This document shows positions 53,983-63,097 of a stretch of 64,000 nt of DNA, in pieces. The notes beneath the pieces are model-generated. The model was not told the DNA's origin. It made no database searches and worked only from the letters and a program-made list of their open reading frames with translations. Source of the DNA: Burkholderiaceae bacterium (GTDB lineage: Bacteria > Pseudomonadota > Gammaproteobacteria > Burkholderiales > Burkholderiaceae). Numbering within the stretch: the first letter of the stretch is position 1; every line of letters starts with the position of its first letter. The stretch spans positions 1-64,000 of the forward strand of contig JAJPEN010000082.1 of NCBI GenBank assembly GCA_021166835.1. Reading direction: 5' to 3'. The position numbers and the translations under genes were made by a program.

Positions 53983-54648
53983 TCAGGAAGCGCGCGCCGG
54001 CGTCGGACGCAGCAGGATCATGTTCGTGGCGAGCATCGTCATGACGGTCTCGCCGTGCTGGTTGAACACTTCGACCAGCGACTTCACGACGCCCCGATCC
54101 GGCTTCGACGTGGAAGCGCGCGCCTCGCGCACGGTGACGCGCACCGACAGCGTGTCGCCGCCGCGCACCGGAGCCGGCCAGCGCAGCTCCTCCATGCCCG
54201 GCGACGCGATGCTCGACGGATACGACAGGTACTGCACGGCGTAGAGCCGCATCATCAGCGAGGCCGTATGCCAGCCGCTGGCGATCACGCCGCCGAAGGG
54301 GCTGCGCGCCGCGAGCTCGGGATCGGTGTGCATCGGCTGCCCGTCGAAGCGTCGTGCGAAATCGATGATCTCGCTCTCGGTGACGCTCACCGTTCCCAGC
54401 TCGTGCACCGAGCCGGGCACGTAATCCTCGAACCAGCGTTGCGCCATCTGTGCCTCCTTCGATTCGTCGTTCGGGCGGATGCCTTTCGCGGCGTGAAAGG
54501 CGGCCAGCGTGCGCTGGTACTCGGCGATGTCTTCGGCCGGAACCGGCTCGCCGCATTCATAGCATGCCCCGGTCATCCGGTCGAACCAGCGGCAGCCGCA
54601 GTGATTGCAGGCAAGCTCCGGCGCGCCCGCCGGATTCTCGAAGATCAT
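53983..54648 (-). CDS. Zinc-ribbon plus MaoC-fold dehydratase-like protein
   Basis: A 221-residue frame. Residues 13-36 form a zinc ribbon (ACNHCGCRW then ACYECGEP, two CxxC knuckles). From residue 68 a MaoC hot-dog domain follows: RWFEDYVPGSVHELGTVSVT, then DGQPMHTDPELAARSPFGGVIASGWH carrying the catalytic Asp and His. MaoC enzymes hydrate enoyl-CoA. An internal ATG at 54447 has a strong AAGGAGG site five bases upstream, so the MaoC part may also, or mainly, be made alone. The gene is followed by the hypothetical gene at 53965. Confidence 0.8.
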   Translation of the reverse strand: MIFENPAGAPELACNHCGCRWFDRMTGACYECGEPVPAEDIAEYQRTLAAFHAAKGIRPNDESKEAQMAQRWFEDYVPGSVHELGTVSVTESEIIDFARRFDGQPMHTDPELAARSPFGGVIASGWHTASLMMRLYAVQYLSYPSSIASPGMEELRWPAPVRGGDTLSVRVTVREARASTSKPDRGVVKSLVEVFNQHGETVMTMLATNMILLRPTPARAS

Positions 54649-54702
54649 CGATCCGCTCCGCGTTCGGAAGAAATCATCGGCCCGCCCGACGTTCCGGGAA
54701 AG

Positions 54703-55146
54703 TTACCGGCACGCGCCGAGGAAAGCCAGGCCGAGCGCCTCGACGAAATCCTCGTAGCCGTCGTCGAGCAGCTGCCTCTTCGGCACGATCACGTACAGCA
54801 GCGTAGCGCCGCTGCGCAATTGCAGCTTCAGCGCGCCGAGCGCATTGTCGTGCAGCCGTTCGTGCACCGCCTCCAGCGAGCCTGGCTCGGCGACGAACAG
54901 CAACGCCACCGGACAGTTCGCGAAGCCGCCGAAGGCCTGTCGTTCCACCTGCATGGCGCCCCCGGCGCGCCGCCAGACGAGCATCTCGCCGCTGCCGCGG
55001 TCCGCGCTTTCGCGCGCGACGAAGCCGACCGAAGCGCCTTCGATCATCGGCTCGAACAGATGCCGCTCGCGGTCGAGCAACGCCTGCCAGCCGGCCGAAT
55101 CGGTCCAGGCGCTCGTTGCTTCGGCGGTGCCGGGTTGCGTCGTCAC
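54703..55146 (-). CDS. Hypothetical protein
   Basis: A 147-residue soluble protein: MTTQPGTAEATSAWTDSAGW at the N-terminus, a central EMLVWRRAGGAMQVERQAFGG, and a C-terminus YVIVPKRQLLDDGYEDFVEAL. No signal, membrane helix or motif is evident. It lies 16 bp after the flavoenzyme gene and 54 bp before the zinc-ribbon/MaoC gene on the same strand, so it is probably part of that operon. I do not recognise the family. Confidence 0.65.
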   Translation of the reverse strand: MTTQPGTAEATSAWTDSAGWQALLDRERHLFEPMIEGASVGFVARESADRGSGEMLVWRRAGGAMQVERQAFGGFANCPVALLFVAEPGSLEAVHERLHDNALGALKLQLRSGATLLYVIVPKRQLLDDGYEDFVEALGLAFLGACR

Positions 55147-55162
55147 GCGGGAGCGCTCCGGT

Positions 55163-57130
55163 TCAGATCCGCGCGCCGAGCCGGAAGCCGTCGTGGATCG
55201 CCTGCGTGAGCCCGCGCGGCACGAGCGAGTCGCCGCAGCCGTGCACTTCGTCGATCATCCACTCGAGCTCGTGGAAGAGCTCCTGGTTCGGCCGGCGCTC
55301 CACCGCCGAGATGACCGTGTCGGCGGCGAGGAACTCCTCCTCGCCCTGGCCGTTGCGGATTTTCACGCCGCCGTCGCCGATGGCGAGCACCTTTGCGCCG
55401 GTGCGCGTGGGAATGCCCAGTTCCTCGATCCACGCGGTGTGCCGCCACTTGAACGACGGCATGACGTCGCCGGCGATCCGCTTGTCGGCGTCGACGACGG
55501 TGACCTCGCGGCCGTGGTTCTTCTTCAGCGACTCGGCCAGCGTCAGCCCGATCTTGCCCCCGCCCAGCACGACCACGCGCGCGCCGGCCTGGACCTTGTC
55601 GGCGGCCACATCGAGCGCATCTACCAGCAGCCCGGGCTGCGTGCATTCCGGCAGGAACCGGGAGTCGATGCGCGCGCCGGTGGCGATCACCGCCACGTCG
55701 TACTGATGCAGCATCGAGCGCATCGCCTTGACGTCGATAGCCGTGTTGCAGCGCACCTCGATGTTCAACGCCTCGGCCATGTTGCGATAGTAGGCGACGA
55801 CGCTGGTAAGGTCGTCGCTGTTGGCGAGGTCGTTCTTCGCGTAGCCCGCCAGCGCCCCGCCGATGCCCGGGCCGCGTTCGAAGACGACGACGTCATGTCC
55901 GCGCCGCTTGGCGGTGATCGCGCACTCCATGCCCGACGGGCCGGCGCCGATCACCATGATCTTCTTCGGCATGACCGCCGGCGTGATCTGGTAGGCCGGG
56001 TCGTATTCGTGACCGAGTTGCGGATTGCGCGTGCAGGTGTAGGGCAGGTCGCGGAACAGTCGCGACAGGCAGTTCAGCGACCCGATGCAGCGCTTGACCT
56101 CGCCCATCCGGCCGGCGGCCGCCTTGTGCACCAGCTCGGGGTCGGCCAGCATCGGGCGGCACACCTCCCAGAAGTCGAACTCGCCGTCCTCGATGCATTT
56201 CGACGCCATGTGCGGGTCGGGCAGCCGGTTGCCGAAGGCGATCGGCGTATTCGGCAGCATCTTCTTCGCGCGGGCGGCCAGGCGCCGCCAGTAGCCGGGG
56301 GGCACGTCGCGGCCGATCGACGACTCGGGCGCTTCCTGCCAGCCGACGGTGACGCTGATCATGTCGACGCCGTGCTCGGCGGCCAACTGCATCAGCTCGA
56401 AGCATTCGTCCTCGGTGTTGCCGCCCCAGCGGTCCATCAGCTCGTTGCCGTTCAGGCGGATCACCAGCGGCGCGTCGCCCTGCGCCTGCTTCATCGCGTC
56501 GATCAGCTCGCACATGAAGCGGCCGCGATTCTTCAGCGAGCCGCCGTACTCGTCGGTGCGCCGGTTGGTGAACTTCGAGTTGAAGGTCGCCAGCAGGTAG
56601 CCCATGAAGCTCGTGACCTCGGTGGCGTCGAAGCCCGCCTTCAGCGCACGCTTCGCCGCGTCGGCATGCTGCTGCACCGTTGCCCGGATCTGCTCCTTCG
56701 TGATCTCGCGCGGCGGACGGAAGTGCGGCAGCGTCTGCGGCACGATCGACGGCTGCAGGCAGTAGCCGAGGTCGATGCCGCCGTAGCGCCCGGCGTGCAG
56801 CACCTGCTGCACGGCGATCGCGCCGGCGTCGTGGATGTAGCCGGCGATCTTCTCGAACTCGGGGATGCACTTGTCGTCGTAGATCGCGACCTGGCGGAAG
56901 TAGCCCTTGCCCTCGCCCAGCGGATCGGGGTACGCGCCCTGGTTGGTGATGATTCCGCAACCCGTCTGCGCGATAACCTGCGTACGCGCGTGCTCGCGGA
57001 TCGTGTGCGTGCCGTCGCGGTTGTTGTAGTTCGATACGCAGCACGAGCCGTACTTGATGCGGTTCTTGCTCTGCAGCTTGCCCCAACGGGCGGGCTCGAA
57101 CAGGCGGGCGAGCGGTGCGGTCTGGTTCAT
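55163..57130 (-). CDS. Old-yellow-enzyme/2,4-dienoyl-CoA reductase-type flavoprotein with altered Fe-S motif
   Basis: A 655-residue enzyme of two parts: an FMN-binding TIM barrel (residues 1-350: VQQVLHAGRYGGIDLGY, TNRRTDEYGGSLKNRGRF, RLNGNELMD) and an FAD/NAD(P) module (MVIGAGPSGMECAITAKRRG near 392, VVVLGGGKIGLTLAESLKK near 533). FadH-type proteins bind [4Fe-4S] with a C-x2-C-x3-C-x11-C set between them. Here the stretch is CIGSLNC, then C after 11 residues: the second Cys is Ser and one residue is missing. The cluster may be absent or changed. Substrate unknown; the enzyme heads a minus-strand operon. Confidence 0.88.
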   Translation of the reverse strand: MNQTAPLARLFEPARWGKLQSKNRIKYGSCCVSNYNNRDGTHTIREHARTQVIAQTGCGIITNQGAYPDPLGEGKGYFRQVAIYDDKCIPEFEKIAGYIHDAGAIAVQQVLHAGRYGGIDLGYCLQPSIVPQTLPHFRPPREITKEQIRATVQQHADAAKRALKAGFDATEVTSFMGYLLATFNSKFTNRRTDEYGGSLKNRGRFMCELIDAMKQAQGDAPLVIRLNGNELMDRWGGNTEDECFELMQLAAEHGVDMISVTVGWQEAPESSIGRDVPPGYWRRLAARAKKMLPNTPIAFGNRLPDPHMASKCIEDGEFDFWEVCRPMLADPELVHKAAAGRMGEVKRCIGSLNCLSRLFRDLPYTCTRNPQLGHEYDPAYQITPAVMPKKIMVIGAGPSGMECAITAKRRGHDVVVFERGPGIGGALAGYAKNDLANSDDLTSVVAYYRNMAEALNIEVRCNTAIDVKAMRSMLHQYDVAVIATGARIDSRFLPECTQPGLLVDALDVAADKVQAGARVVVLGGGKIGLTLAESLKKNHGREVTVVDADKRIAGDVMPSFKWRHTAWIEELGIPTRTGAKVLAIGDGGVKIRNGQGEEEFLAADTVISAVERRPNQELFHELEWMIDEVHGCGDSLVPRGLTQAIHDGFRLGARI

Positions 57131-57500
57131 TGCGGGGTTTCCGGATATGCCGCGGCTCGCGCGTTCACGAGCAAGCGCGCCGGCAGTCGATGCGTTCGAG
57201 TGGGAGTCCCGCTGAATCCTATCCGGCGCGCCCCTCGGCGCAAGCGTTCTTTGCGATTGTCTTGCCGCACATCAAGAGGTCGAGGCAGGGCGCCGCGGCC
57301 CCTCCTGTTGGGAGGGGGGCGGCGAGCCGGCATGCTGGTATCGCTTTCCGGAGGCGTTGCCGGGAACTGTCCAGGTCAAGGCGACCTCTTCTCGAGCTCG
57401 AGTGCGCCGAACATTTGTGGATAGCCTTCGTCCACAAAACGGATAGCTCATGCTCTCCGTGGGCTGTCCAATGCGTTCAAGCTGCAAGGACACTGAACGC
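57131..57500. other. 370-bp divergent intergenic region at the start of the lower-GC segment
   Basis: No convincing gene. The left part is high-GC and contains a CTCCTGTTGGGAGGGG hairpin near 57302. From about 57400 the base composition changes to the lower GC seen to the right. It carries an 8-bp inverted repeat (separate feature) and the ribosome-binding site AAGGA before the RidA-like gene. A stretch translating to WYRFPEALPGTVQVKATSSR is open but too short to assign. Confidence 0.5.
57414..57438. promoter_or_regulatory. Inverted repeat TTTGTGGA-N9-TCCACAAA, operator candidate
   Basis: Perfect 8-bp arms (57414-57421, 57431-57438) with a 9-nt spacer, 63 bp upstream of the RidA-like start. 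The size suits a dimeric repressor such as an IclR, GntR or TetR protein. No regulator gene is adjacent in the window. Confidence 0.55.
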
Positions 57501-57917
57501 ATGGCACATCCGCACATCACGCCTATCGGTGAGAGCTGGGACTGGGAGAAGGACATGCCGCCGGCACCTGGCATCCGAGCCGGCAATACGGTGTACCTCT
57601 CGGGACAGATCGCGCTCGGATCGGATGGCATGCTCGTCGGTGTCGGGAACCTCACCGCCCAGGCCCGTCAATGCTTCGAGAACATCCGGGCCATTCTCGC
57701 GCGATCGGGCGGCACGATGGGCGACATCGTAAAGATGACGACCTACTTCACGGGCAAGCTGAACGCGGATGTGGCCCGCGAGTACTGGGTGGTGCGCCGC
57801 GAGGTCTTCGGCAACTACAGGCCAGCGAGCACAGGTGTGCAGGTGCAGGCGCTGCTGCTGCCGGAGTGCCTGATCGAGATCGAGGTCATTGCTGTGCTGG
57901 CGCAGGGCAAGGTGTGA
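57501..57917 (+). CDS. RidA (YjgF/YER057c/UK114)-family protein lacking the catalytic Arg
   Basis: A 138-residue trimeric-fold protein. GNTVYLSGQIALGSDGMLVG and RQCFENIRAILARSGGTMGD match the family. In the archetypal imine deaminase RidA a P-A-R-S-C-V motif carries the essential Arg; here the site is P-A-S-T-G-V (in NYRPASTGVQVQALLLPE). That places it in one of the Rid subgroups without deaminase activity or with another role. The start ATG 57501 follows AAGGA. It overlaps the hydrolase gene by 4 nt (GTGA). Confidence 0.85.
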   Translation: MAHPHITPIGESWDWEKDMPPAPGIRAGNTVYLSGQIALGSDGMLVGVGNLTAQARQCFENIRAILARSGGTMGDIVKMTTYFTGKLNADVAREYWVVRREVFGNYRPASTGVQVQALLLPECLIEIEVIAVLAQGKV

Positions 57918-58747
57918 GGACACGTCTGTCTCACTTCCATCGCGGCGACGTGCGCATCGCTTATGAGTGCGTTGGCACAGGCCAGCTCTTGGTGTTCCTC
58001 CATGGCGTGGGCGGCAATCGCAGCAACTGGAGCGGGCAGCTCGCGCATTTCGGCGAACGCTACTGCTGCGTGGCCTGGGATGCGCGCGGCTATGGGAGCA
58101 GCGACGACCCGGGGAGCGAGTTGGCTTTCGACGACTTCGCCGACGACCTGGAGGGACTTCTGGACCACCTCGGTGCAGAGCGCGCGCACATCGTGGGTTT
58201 GTCAATGGGCGGCTTCATCGCCCAGGATTTCTGCGCCCGCTATCCGCAGCGCGTCGCCACTCTGACGCTGGCGGCCACCAGCGCGGGTGCAAATCTGTTT
58301 ACCTCCGCTGAGCGTGAAGACTTCCTCGCCAAGCGGCTGCGCCCGCTGGAAGCCGGAGCGTCGATGGCCGACATGGCCCGCGGACTGATCGACGTGTTGG
58401 CCGGCCCGCGCGCCGATGCGGCCGTTCGCGATCGCCTGTGCCGCTCCCTGGAGTCACTGCGACCGGAGTCGTACAAACAGACCCTCCGTGCGCTCGTGGC
58501 GACTGACTTTCGCGCCAGCTTGGCTCGCATATCCGTGCCTACGCTGATCGTCGTCGGCGACCACGACCGCGTGCTGCCCGAGGCGGAGAGCCACTTCCTG
58601 GCGGGACATATCGCGGATCACCAGCTTCGAGTCATTCCGCGCGCGGGCCACCTCTGCAACATCGAGGCCGGCGACGAGTTCGACGCAATTCTGTCCGACT
58701 TCCTTCTTCTCCATGCGGACGCCGGGGCCTCGACGCTCCGGCCGTGA
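57914..58747 (+). CDS. Alpha/beta hydrolase
   Basis: A 277-residue hydrolase with nucleophile elbow GLSMGG (Ser near residue 97), oxyanion HGVGGN near 30, acid Asp in VVGDHDRVLPEAE near 218 and catalytic His in PRAGHLCNIEA near 246. The layout fits 3-oxoadipate enol-lactonase or other meta-cleavage-type hydrolases in aromatic catabolism, but the substrate is not fixed. The GTG start overlaps the RidA-like stop, so the two are co-translated and may act on the same pathway. Confidence 0.85.
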   Translation: MRTRLSHFHRGDVRIAYECVGTGQLLVFLHGVGGNRSNWSGQLAHFGERYCCVAWDARGYGSSDDPGSELAFDDFADDLEGLLDHLGAERAHIVGLSMGGFIAQDFCARYPQRVATLTLAATSAGANLFTSAEREDFLAKRLRPLEAGASMADMARGLIDVLAGPRADAAVRDRLCRSLESLRPESYKQTLRALVATDFRASLARISVPTLIVVGDHDRVLPEAESHFLAGHIADHQLRVIPRAGHLCNIEAGDEFDAILSDFLLLHADAGASTLRP

Positions 58748-58918
58748 CGCGATAACGCCGCCTCCGGAGTAAACGCGAAGGCAAATACCCGCGCGCTCAG
58801 GTGCTCGCTCAAGGTTATCGACAGATGTTGTGCCCGTTGCAATCGGCTTGAATTGGACAGGCCTGCCTGCCTATCGGGGGCAGTCGAATAAGACGAAAAC
58901 TTCTGGAGAAGACGATAA

Positions 58919-60571
58919 ATGCGACCCGCTCGCACGAACGGATGTTTTGCTCGCTGCAGACTCTCGAATGCGGCATATGACAACCTCCTATCCAACACAC
59001 GCACCGCTACTGCGCTTGTCGCTCTCTTGGCGGCACTGTGGGGTACGTCGGCATCGGGATTCGAAATCGCAACCGGCAACGAGGAACTGAAGCTTCGATT
59101 CGACAACACGCTGAAGTACAGCCTGGCCGCGAGGTTGAAGAGTCCCAGCCCGGCTCTCGTTGCCGATGTGAACATGGACGACGGTGATCGGAACTTCCGC
59201 AACCGCGGTCTGTTTTCGAATCGGATCGACTTGTTGTCGGAATTCGACCTGACCTACCGCGGGGCGGGTTTCCGTATCAGCGGGGCCGCGTGGTACGACC
59301 GTTTTTACAATCGCCGTAACGATAACGATTCACCCGGCACCAACAATTCGGTGTCGGTCCCTTTCGATGAATTCACCAAAGCGACGCGCGATCTGCACGG
59401 TAGAAAGGCGGAACTGCTCGACGCTTTTGTATTCGGCAGGACCCAAGTCGGAGACATGCTGCTCACGGGCCGACTGGGCAAGTACACGCTGTTGTACGGT
59501 GAGAGTCTGTTTTTTGGTAACAACGGCATCGCCGCCGCACAGGCGCCGTTGGACATCGTCAAGTTGCTGTCGGTGCCCAACACGCAATTCAAGGAACTGA
59601 TGCGGCCGGTGCCACAGATCTCTGGCGAACTGCAGATCAACCCCGAATTCTCGGTCGGCGGCTATTACCAGTTCCGATGGGAGAAGGATCGGCTTCCCGC
59701 TGTCGGGAGTTACTTCTCGGGCGTGGATATTCTCGATGTCGGAGGCGAGCGGTTCCTGCTGGGGCCAGGATTGGCTCTCGGTCGCACGGTCGACACCGAG
59801 GCCGCGAATTCCGGGCAAGGCGGCTTGCAGTTGCGGTACCGGCCGGACGGGCACGATGCCGAGTACGGCTTCTATGCCGTACAGTACCACGCCAAGAGTC
59901 CCATCACGCTGCTCGATTTCGCAAACGGCAATTACAGCCTGTTTTATCCAGAGGACATCAAGTCGATTGGAGCGAGCCTGAGCACGAACATACAAAGGAC
60001 GAATGTCGGAGTCGAGGTCTCTTTTCGAACGAATATGCCACTTGTTCCGCAGGCAGGCAGCGTCCAGTCTTCGACAGGTTATCCCGTAGGCAAGACGTTT
60101 CACGCACAGGCTTCCTGGATTGCCTTGCTACATGCTTCGCCATTGTGGGAAGGCGGGACTTTCCTTGGTGAGGTGGCGTACCACAGAATCATTTCTGTGA
60201 ATTCCAACGAAGCGGCGCTTGATCGGAACGGCACGCGTTCCGCCTCCGCACTGCGATTCGTCTTTACGCCTCAATACTATCAAGTCCTCAACGGCGTCGA
60301 TATCGGTATCCCGATCGGCTTGGGATATGGCTTACATGGCCGTTCGCTCGTGCTGAATCCGGGATTCTCAGTGGAACACGGTGGGGACCTGAGCATCGGC
60401 ATCAATGGAGATTACCAAAAAGTCTGGAGATTCAGTCTCATTTACACGACCTTCCTGGGCAAAGCGCGCGGCGTCTTGACGCCGCCCAACTCGCCGGCGC
60501 CGACTTACTCGTACCAACAGAACCTCAAGGACAGGGATTTCATTTCGCTGTCGATACAGCGCACATTCTAA
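58919..60571 (+). CDS. DUF1302 outer-membrane-type protein
   Basis: A 550-residue protein. An N-terminal hydrophobic stretch (ATALVALLAALWGTSASG, residues about 29-46) is the probable signal; the 27 residues before it may mean the true start is internal. The rest is beta-rich with alternating residues and ends SLSIQRTF with a terminal Phe, typical of outer-membrane barrels. DUF1302 members are found next to DUF1329 proteins and RND/MMPL pumps. A GGAGAAG site precedes the ATG. No promoter is obvious in the 171 bp upstream. Confidence 0.85.
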   Translation: MRPARTNGCFARCRLSNAAYDNLLSNTRTATALVALLAALWGTSASGFEIATGNEELKLRFDNTLKYSLAARLKSPSPALVADVNMDDGDRNFRNRGLFSNRIDLLSEFDLTYRGAGFRISGAAWYDRFYNRRNDNDSPGTNNSVSVPFDEFTKATRDLHGRKAELLDAFVFGRTQVGDMLLTGRLGKYTLLYGESLFFGNNGIAAAQAPLDIVKLLSVPNTQFKELMRPVPQISGELQINPEFSVGGYYQFRWEKDRLPAVGSYFSGVDILDVGGERFLLGPGLALGRTVDTEAANSGQGGLQLRYRPDGHDAEYGFYAVQYHAKSPITLLDFANGNYSLFYPEDIKSIGASLSTNIQRTNVGVEVSFRTNMPLVPQAGSVQSSTGYPVGKTFHAQASWIALLHASPLWEGGTFLGEVAYHRIISVNSNEAALDRNGTRSASALRFVFTPQYYQVLNGVDIGIPIGLGYGLHGRSLVLNPGFSVEHGGDLSIGINGDYQKVWRFSLIYTTFLGKARGVLTPPNSPAPTYSYQQNLKDRDFISLSIQRTF

Positions 60572-60594
60572 GAACTCCCGGAGACATATCGACC

Positions 60595-61974
60595 ATGAAT
60601 TCACGTTTCAAGAATCGGGTATGGGTCGTGTTCGGCCTGCTTTTCGCCGGCCAACAGGCGTTGGCCGCTGTCACAGCAGAAGAGGCCTCCCAACTGAATG
60701 GCAGTCTCACCCCTTACGGTGCCGAGCGCGTCGGCAACAAGGATGGAACGATACCTGCGTGGGACGGTGGCTATACCAAGGTGTCGCCAGGGTACAAGAC
60801 CGGAGATTCAACCGGCGATCTTTTCGCGGACGAGAAACCGAAGTTCTCGATTACCGCCGAGAACATGGGCCAGTATGCGGACAAGCTGAGCGAAGGCGCC
60901 AAAGGATTGCTGAAGAAGTATCCGAAAACGTTCCGAGTCGACGTCTACCCGACTCATCGTACGGCGGCCGCACCCCAGTGGGTATACGACAATATCGCGA
61001 AGAATGCGACCCGCGCGAAGGTGTCGGCGGACGGGACTGTCATAGAGGGCGCGTACGGCGGCATCCCCTTTCCGATTCCGAAGAGCGGCGTCGAGGTGAT
61101 GTGGAACCACAAGCTGCAATACATCGGCGAGGCCAATGCGACCCAGGCCCCGAACTATTACGGACTCGCCGACGGAACGGTGGTCAAGGGGGCGGAAGCG
61201 ATAAACAAGATCGTATTCCCCTACTATTTCAAGGACGGCTCGCTCGAAACCTTCAAAGGAGAGGTTGCGATGATGCGAGTCTGGGTCACGGGCCCGGCGT
61301 ACAAGGCGGGCGAGCAGTTCCTGATTATTGATTCGCTCAATAAACCGAGACAGGCGTGGCAATATCTGCCAGGGCAGCGTCGCGTGCGAAAGGCGCCGTC
61401 GATCTGTTGCGATGCACCGGAAGAGGTAAATTCTGGCATCGACTTCTGGGACGAGGTATACGGCTTCTGGGGCGACCTGGATATGTATGACTGGAAGCTC
61501 GTGGGCAAGAAGGAGATATTTATTCCATATAACAACAACAAACTCATCTCCAAGGGCCTTACTCCAGACAAGATCGCGTTGTCGCGCCACGTGAATCCGG
61601 ACGTCATGCGCTGGGAACTTCATCGCGTCTGGGTGGTCGAGGCGACCCTGGCCAAGGGCAAGCGCCACGTCGTGCCGAAGCGCACCTTCTACGTGGACGA
61701 AGACACCTGGGCGGCCGTGCTGAACGAGGGGTATGACGCACAGGGCACTCTGTGGAGAGTGGGCATTTCCAGCCCCTTCGTCGTTCCCGAAGGCCCGTTT
61801 GTCCATGGCAATGGCGAGTGGCAGATCTATAACCTGATCGGCGGGTTGTACCTGGCCGTGGTTCCCGACGTATCCAATCCCAACTACACGTGGTATTTCA
61901 AGACCTACGGCAAGGAGATGACGCCGCTGAATTACTTCACCCCGAGCGCAATGGCTGCAGAAGGTGTCCGTTGA
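60595..61974 (+). CDS. DUF1329 periplasmic protein
   Basis: A 459-residue protein with a signal peptide (MNSRFKNRVWVVFGLLFAGQ, cleavage after ALA near residue 23). LTPYGAERVGNKDGTIPAWD near residue 36 and GAYGGIPFPIPKSGVEVMWNH are the DUF1329 hallmarks, and YLPGQRRVRKAPSICCDAPE lies in the middle. The fold resembles a lipoprotein-carrier-like half barrel; a role in handling hydrophobic molecules is likely but unproven. The gap to the DUF1302 gene is 23 bp. Several stretches here are AT-rich (40% G+C in 61501-61560). Confidence 0.87.
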   Translation: MNSRFKNRVWVVFGLLFAGQQALAAVTAEEASQLNGSLTPYGAERVGNKDGTIPAWDGGYTKVSPGYKTGDSTGDLFADEKPKFSITAENMGQYADKLSEGAKGLLKKYPKTFRVDVYPTHRTAAAPQWVYDNIAKNATRAKVSADGTVIEGAYGGIPFPIPKSGVEVMWNHKLQYIGEANATQAPNYYGLADGTVVKGAEAINKIVFPYYFKDGSLETFKGEVAMMRVWVTGPAYKAGEQFLIIDSLNKPRQAWQYLPGQRRVRKAPSICCDAPEEVNSGIDFWDEVYGFWGDLDMYDWKLVGKKEIFIPYNNNKLISKGLTPDKIALSRHVNPDVMRWELHRVWVVEATLAKGKRHVVPKRTFYVDEDTWAAVLNEGYDAQGTLWRVGISSPFVVPEGPFVHGNGEWQIYNLIGGLYLAVVPDVSNPNYTWYFKTYGKEMTPLNYFTPSAMAAEGVR

Positions 61975-63097
61975 ACTCTATAGGCCGAATGAGCAGAAGC
62001 GGATCGTGTGGAGTCCAATAAATAAGTGTGCGGGCTACTTGGCTGTAGCGTGCCAAATCCTCGCGTTCTCGGCCGCTGCTTCCGCTCGCGGCGTCCTTGC
62101 CGATGTGCTGGATCGGCCGAGCGCGTTGAGCCCACGAGCCGCGTCGTCGATGATGCTGGCGGTCGCGCAAGCGGGGTCGCGGCTGGTCGCCGTCGGGGAA
62201 CGCGGCATCGTCCTGCTTTCCGATGATCAAGGGCGGCAATGGCGGCAGGCTATAACGCCCGTAAGCACCACGCTCACGGGAGTGCACTTCCCGACCGCTT
62301 CCGACGGTTGGGTGGTTGGTCATAGCGGTGTAGTGCTGCACAGCGCGGACGGCGGTCAAACGTGGATCAAGCAACTGGACGGAGTGCAGGCAGCGTCAGC
62401 AACCCTTTCCGCGTTGCAAGCGATCGATCCTGGCGACTCGCGCTTCAATTCGGCGGCGATCAAGGGTGCCGAGTTGCTCGTCGCGGATGGGCCCGACAAG
62501 CCACTGTTAGACGTGCATTTTTGGAATACATACCGCGGCATCGTGGTTGGCGCTTACGGGTTGGCGCTGGAAACGGACGACGGCGGTCGGACGTGGAGAT
62601 CCCTTGGCCCGCGCATTCCGAACCCGCAGGGGAGGCATCTCTACCGTGTCGTCACACGTGGAATCCAGACCTGGCTGATCGGCGAGCAAGGTGCGATATT
62701 CCGAAGCCGCGATGGGAACGACGCCTACGCGGAGGTGCCGATCCCCTATGAGGGTACATTGTTCGGCATGATCGCCATCGGCGACGACGACTGGCTCGTG
62801 TACGGACTTCGAGGCAACGCCTTTCGAACCTCAGACGCCGGCCGTGCGTGGGTGAAGGTGCCGAACGAGCAACCCGAGACGCTGACCAACGCTGCGCGAT
62901 TGGCCGATGGGCGCCTCGTGATGGTGGACCAAGCCGGGCGCTTCCTGGTCAGCCTGGATGAGCGTTCGATGCAATTCGCTTCGCAGCCGACCGCTTCCAT
63001 CCCTCCGATCAATGCCGTCGTTCAGACAAGTGACGGGAGCATTGTGTTTTCGACGGTTCGGGGGATGGTGCGCGTGGACCCGGTGAGCAAACATTGA
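61964..63097 (+). CDS. YCF48/BNR-repeat protein
   Basis: A 377-residue protein with one hydrophobic N-terminal segment (CAGYLAVACQILAFSAAASA, about residues 22-41) and several beta-propeller-type repeats with S/T-x-D-x-G-x-x-W signatures: SDDQGRQWRQ, SADGGQTWIKQ, TDDGGRTWRSL and TSDAGRAWVKV. YCF48-like (HCF136-type) propellers serve as assembly or binding scaffolds. In this gene order they accompany an RND/MMPL pump. The GTG start overlaps the DUF1329 stop by 11 bp; the TGA overlaps the next start. Confidence 0.83.
   Translation: MSVELYRPNEQKRIVWSPINKCAGYLAVACQILAFSAAASARGVLADVLDRPSALSPRAASSMMLAVAQAGSRLVAVGERGIVLLSDDQGRQWRQAITPVSTTLTGVHFPTASDGWVVGHSGVVLHSADGGQTWIKQLDGVQAASATLSALQAIDPGDSRFNSAAIKGAELLVADGPDKPLLDVHFWNTYRGIVVGAYGLALETDDGGRTWRSLGPRIPNPQGRHLYRVVTRGIQTWLIGEQGAIFRSRDGNDAYAEVPIPYEGTLFGMIAIGDDDWLVYGLRGNAFRTSDAGRAWVKVPNEQPETLTNAARLADGRLVMVDQAGRFLVSLDERSMQFASQPTASIPPINAVVQTSDGSIVFSTVRGMVRVDPVSKH

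Noticed and set aside
57302..57424. Fragment translating to WYRFPEALPGTVQVKATSSR as a possible transposase or integrase remnant
   Set aside because: Too short, no catalytic residues and no terminal inverted repeats or target duplications seen.
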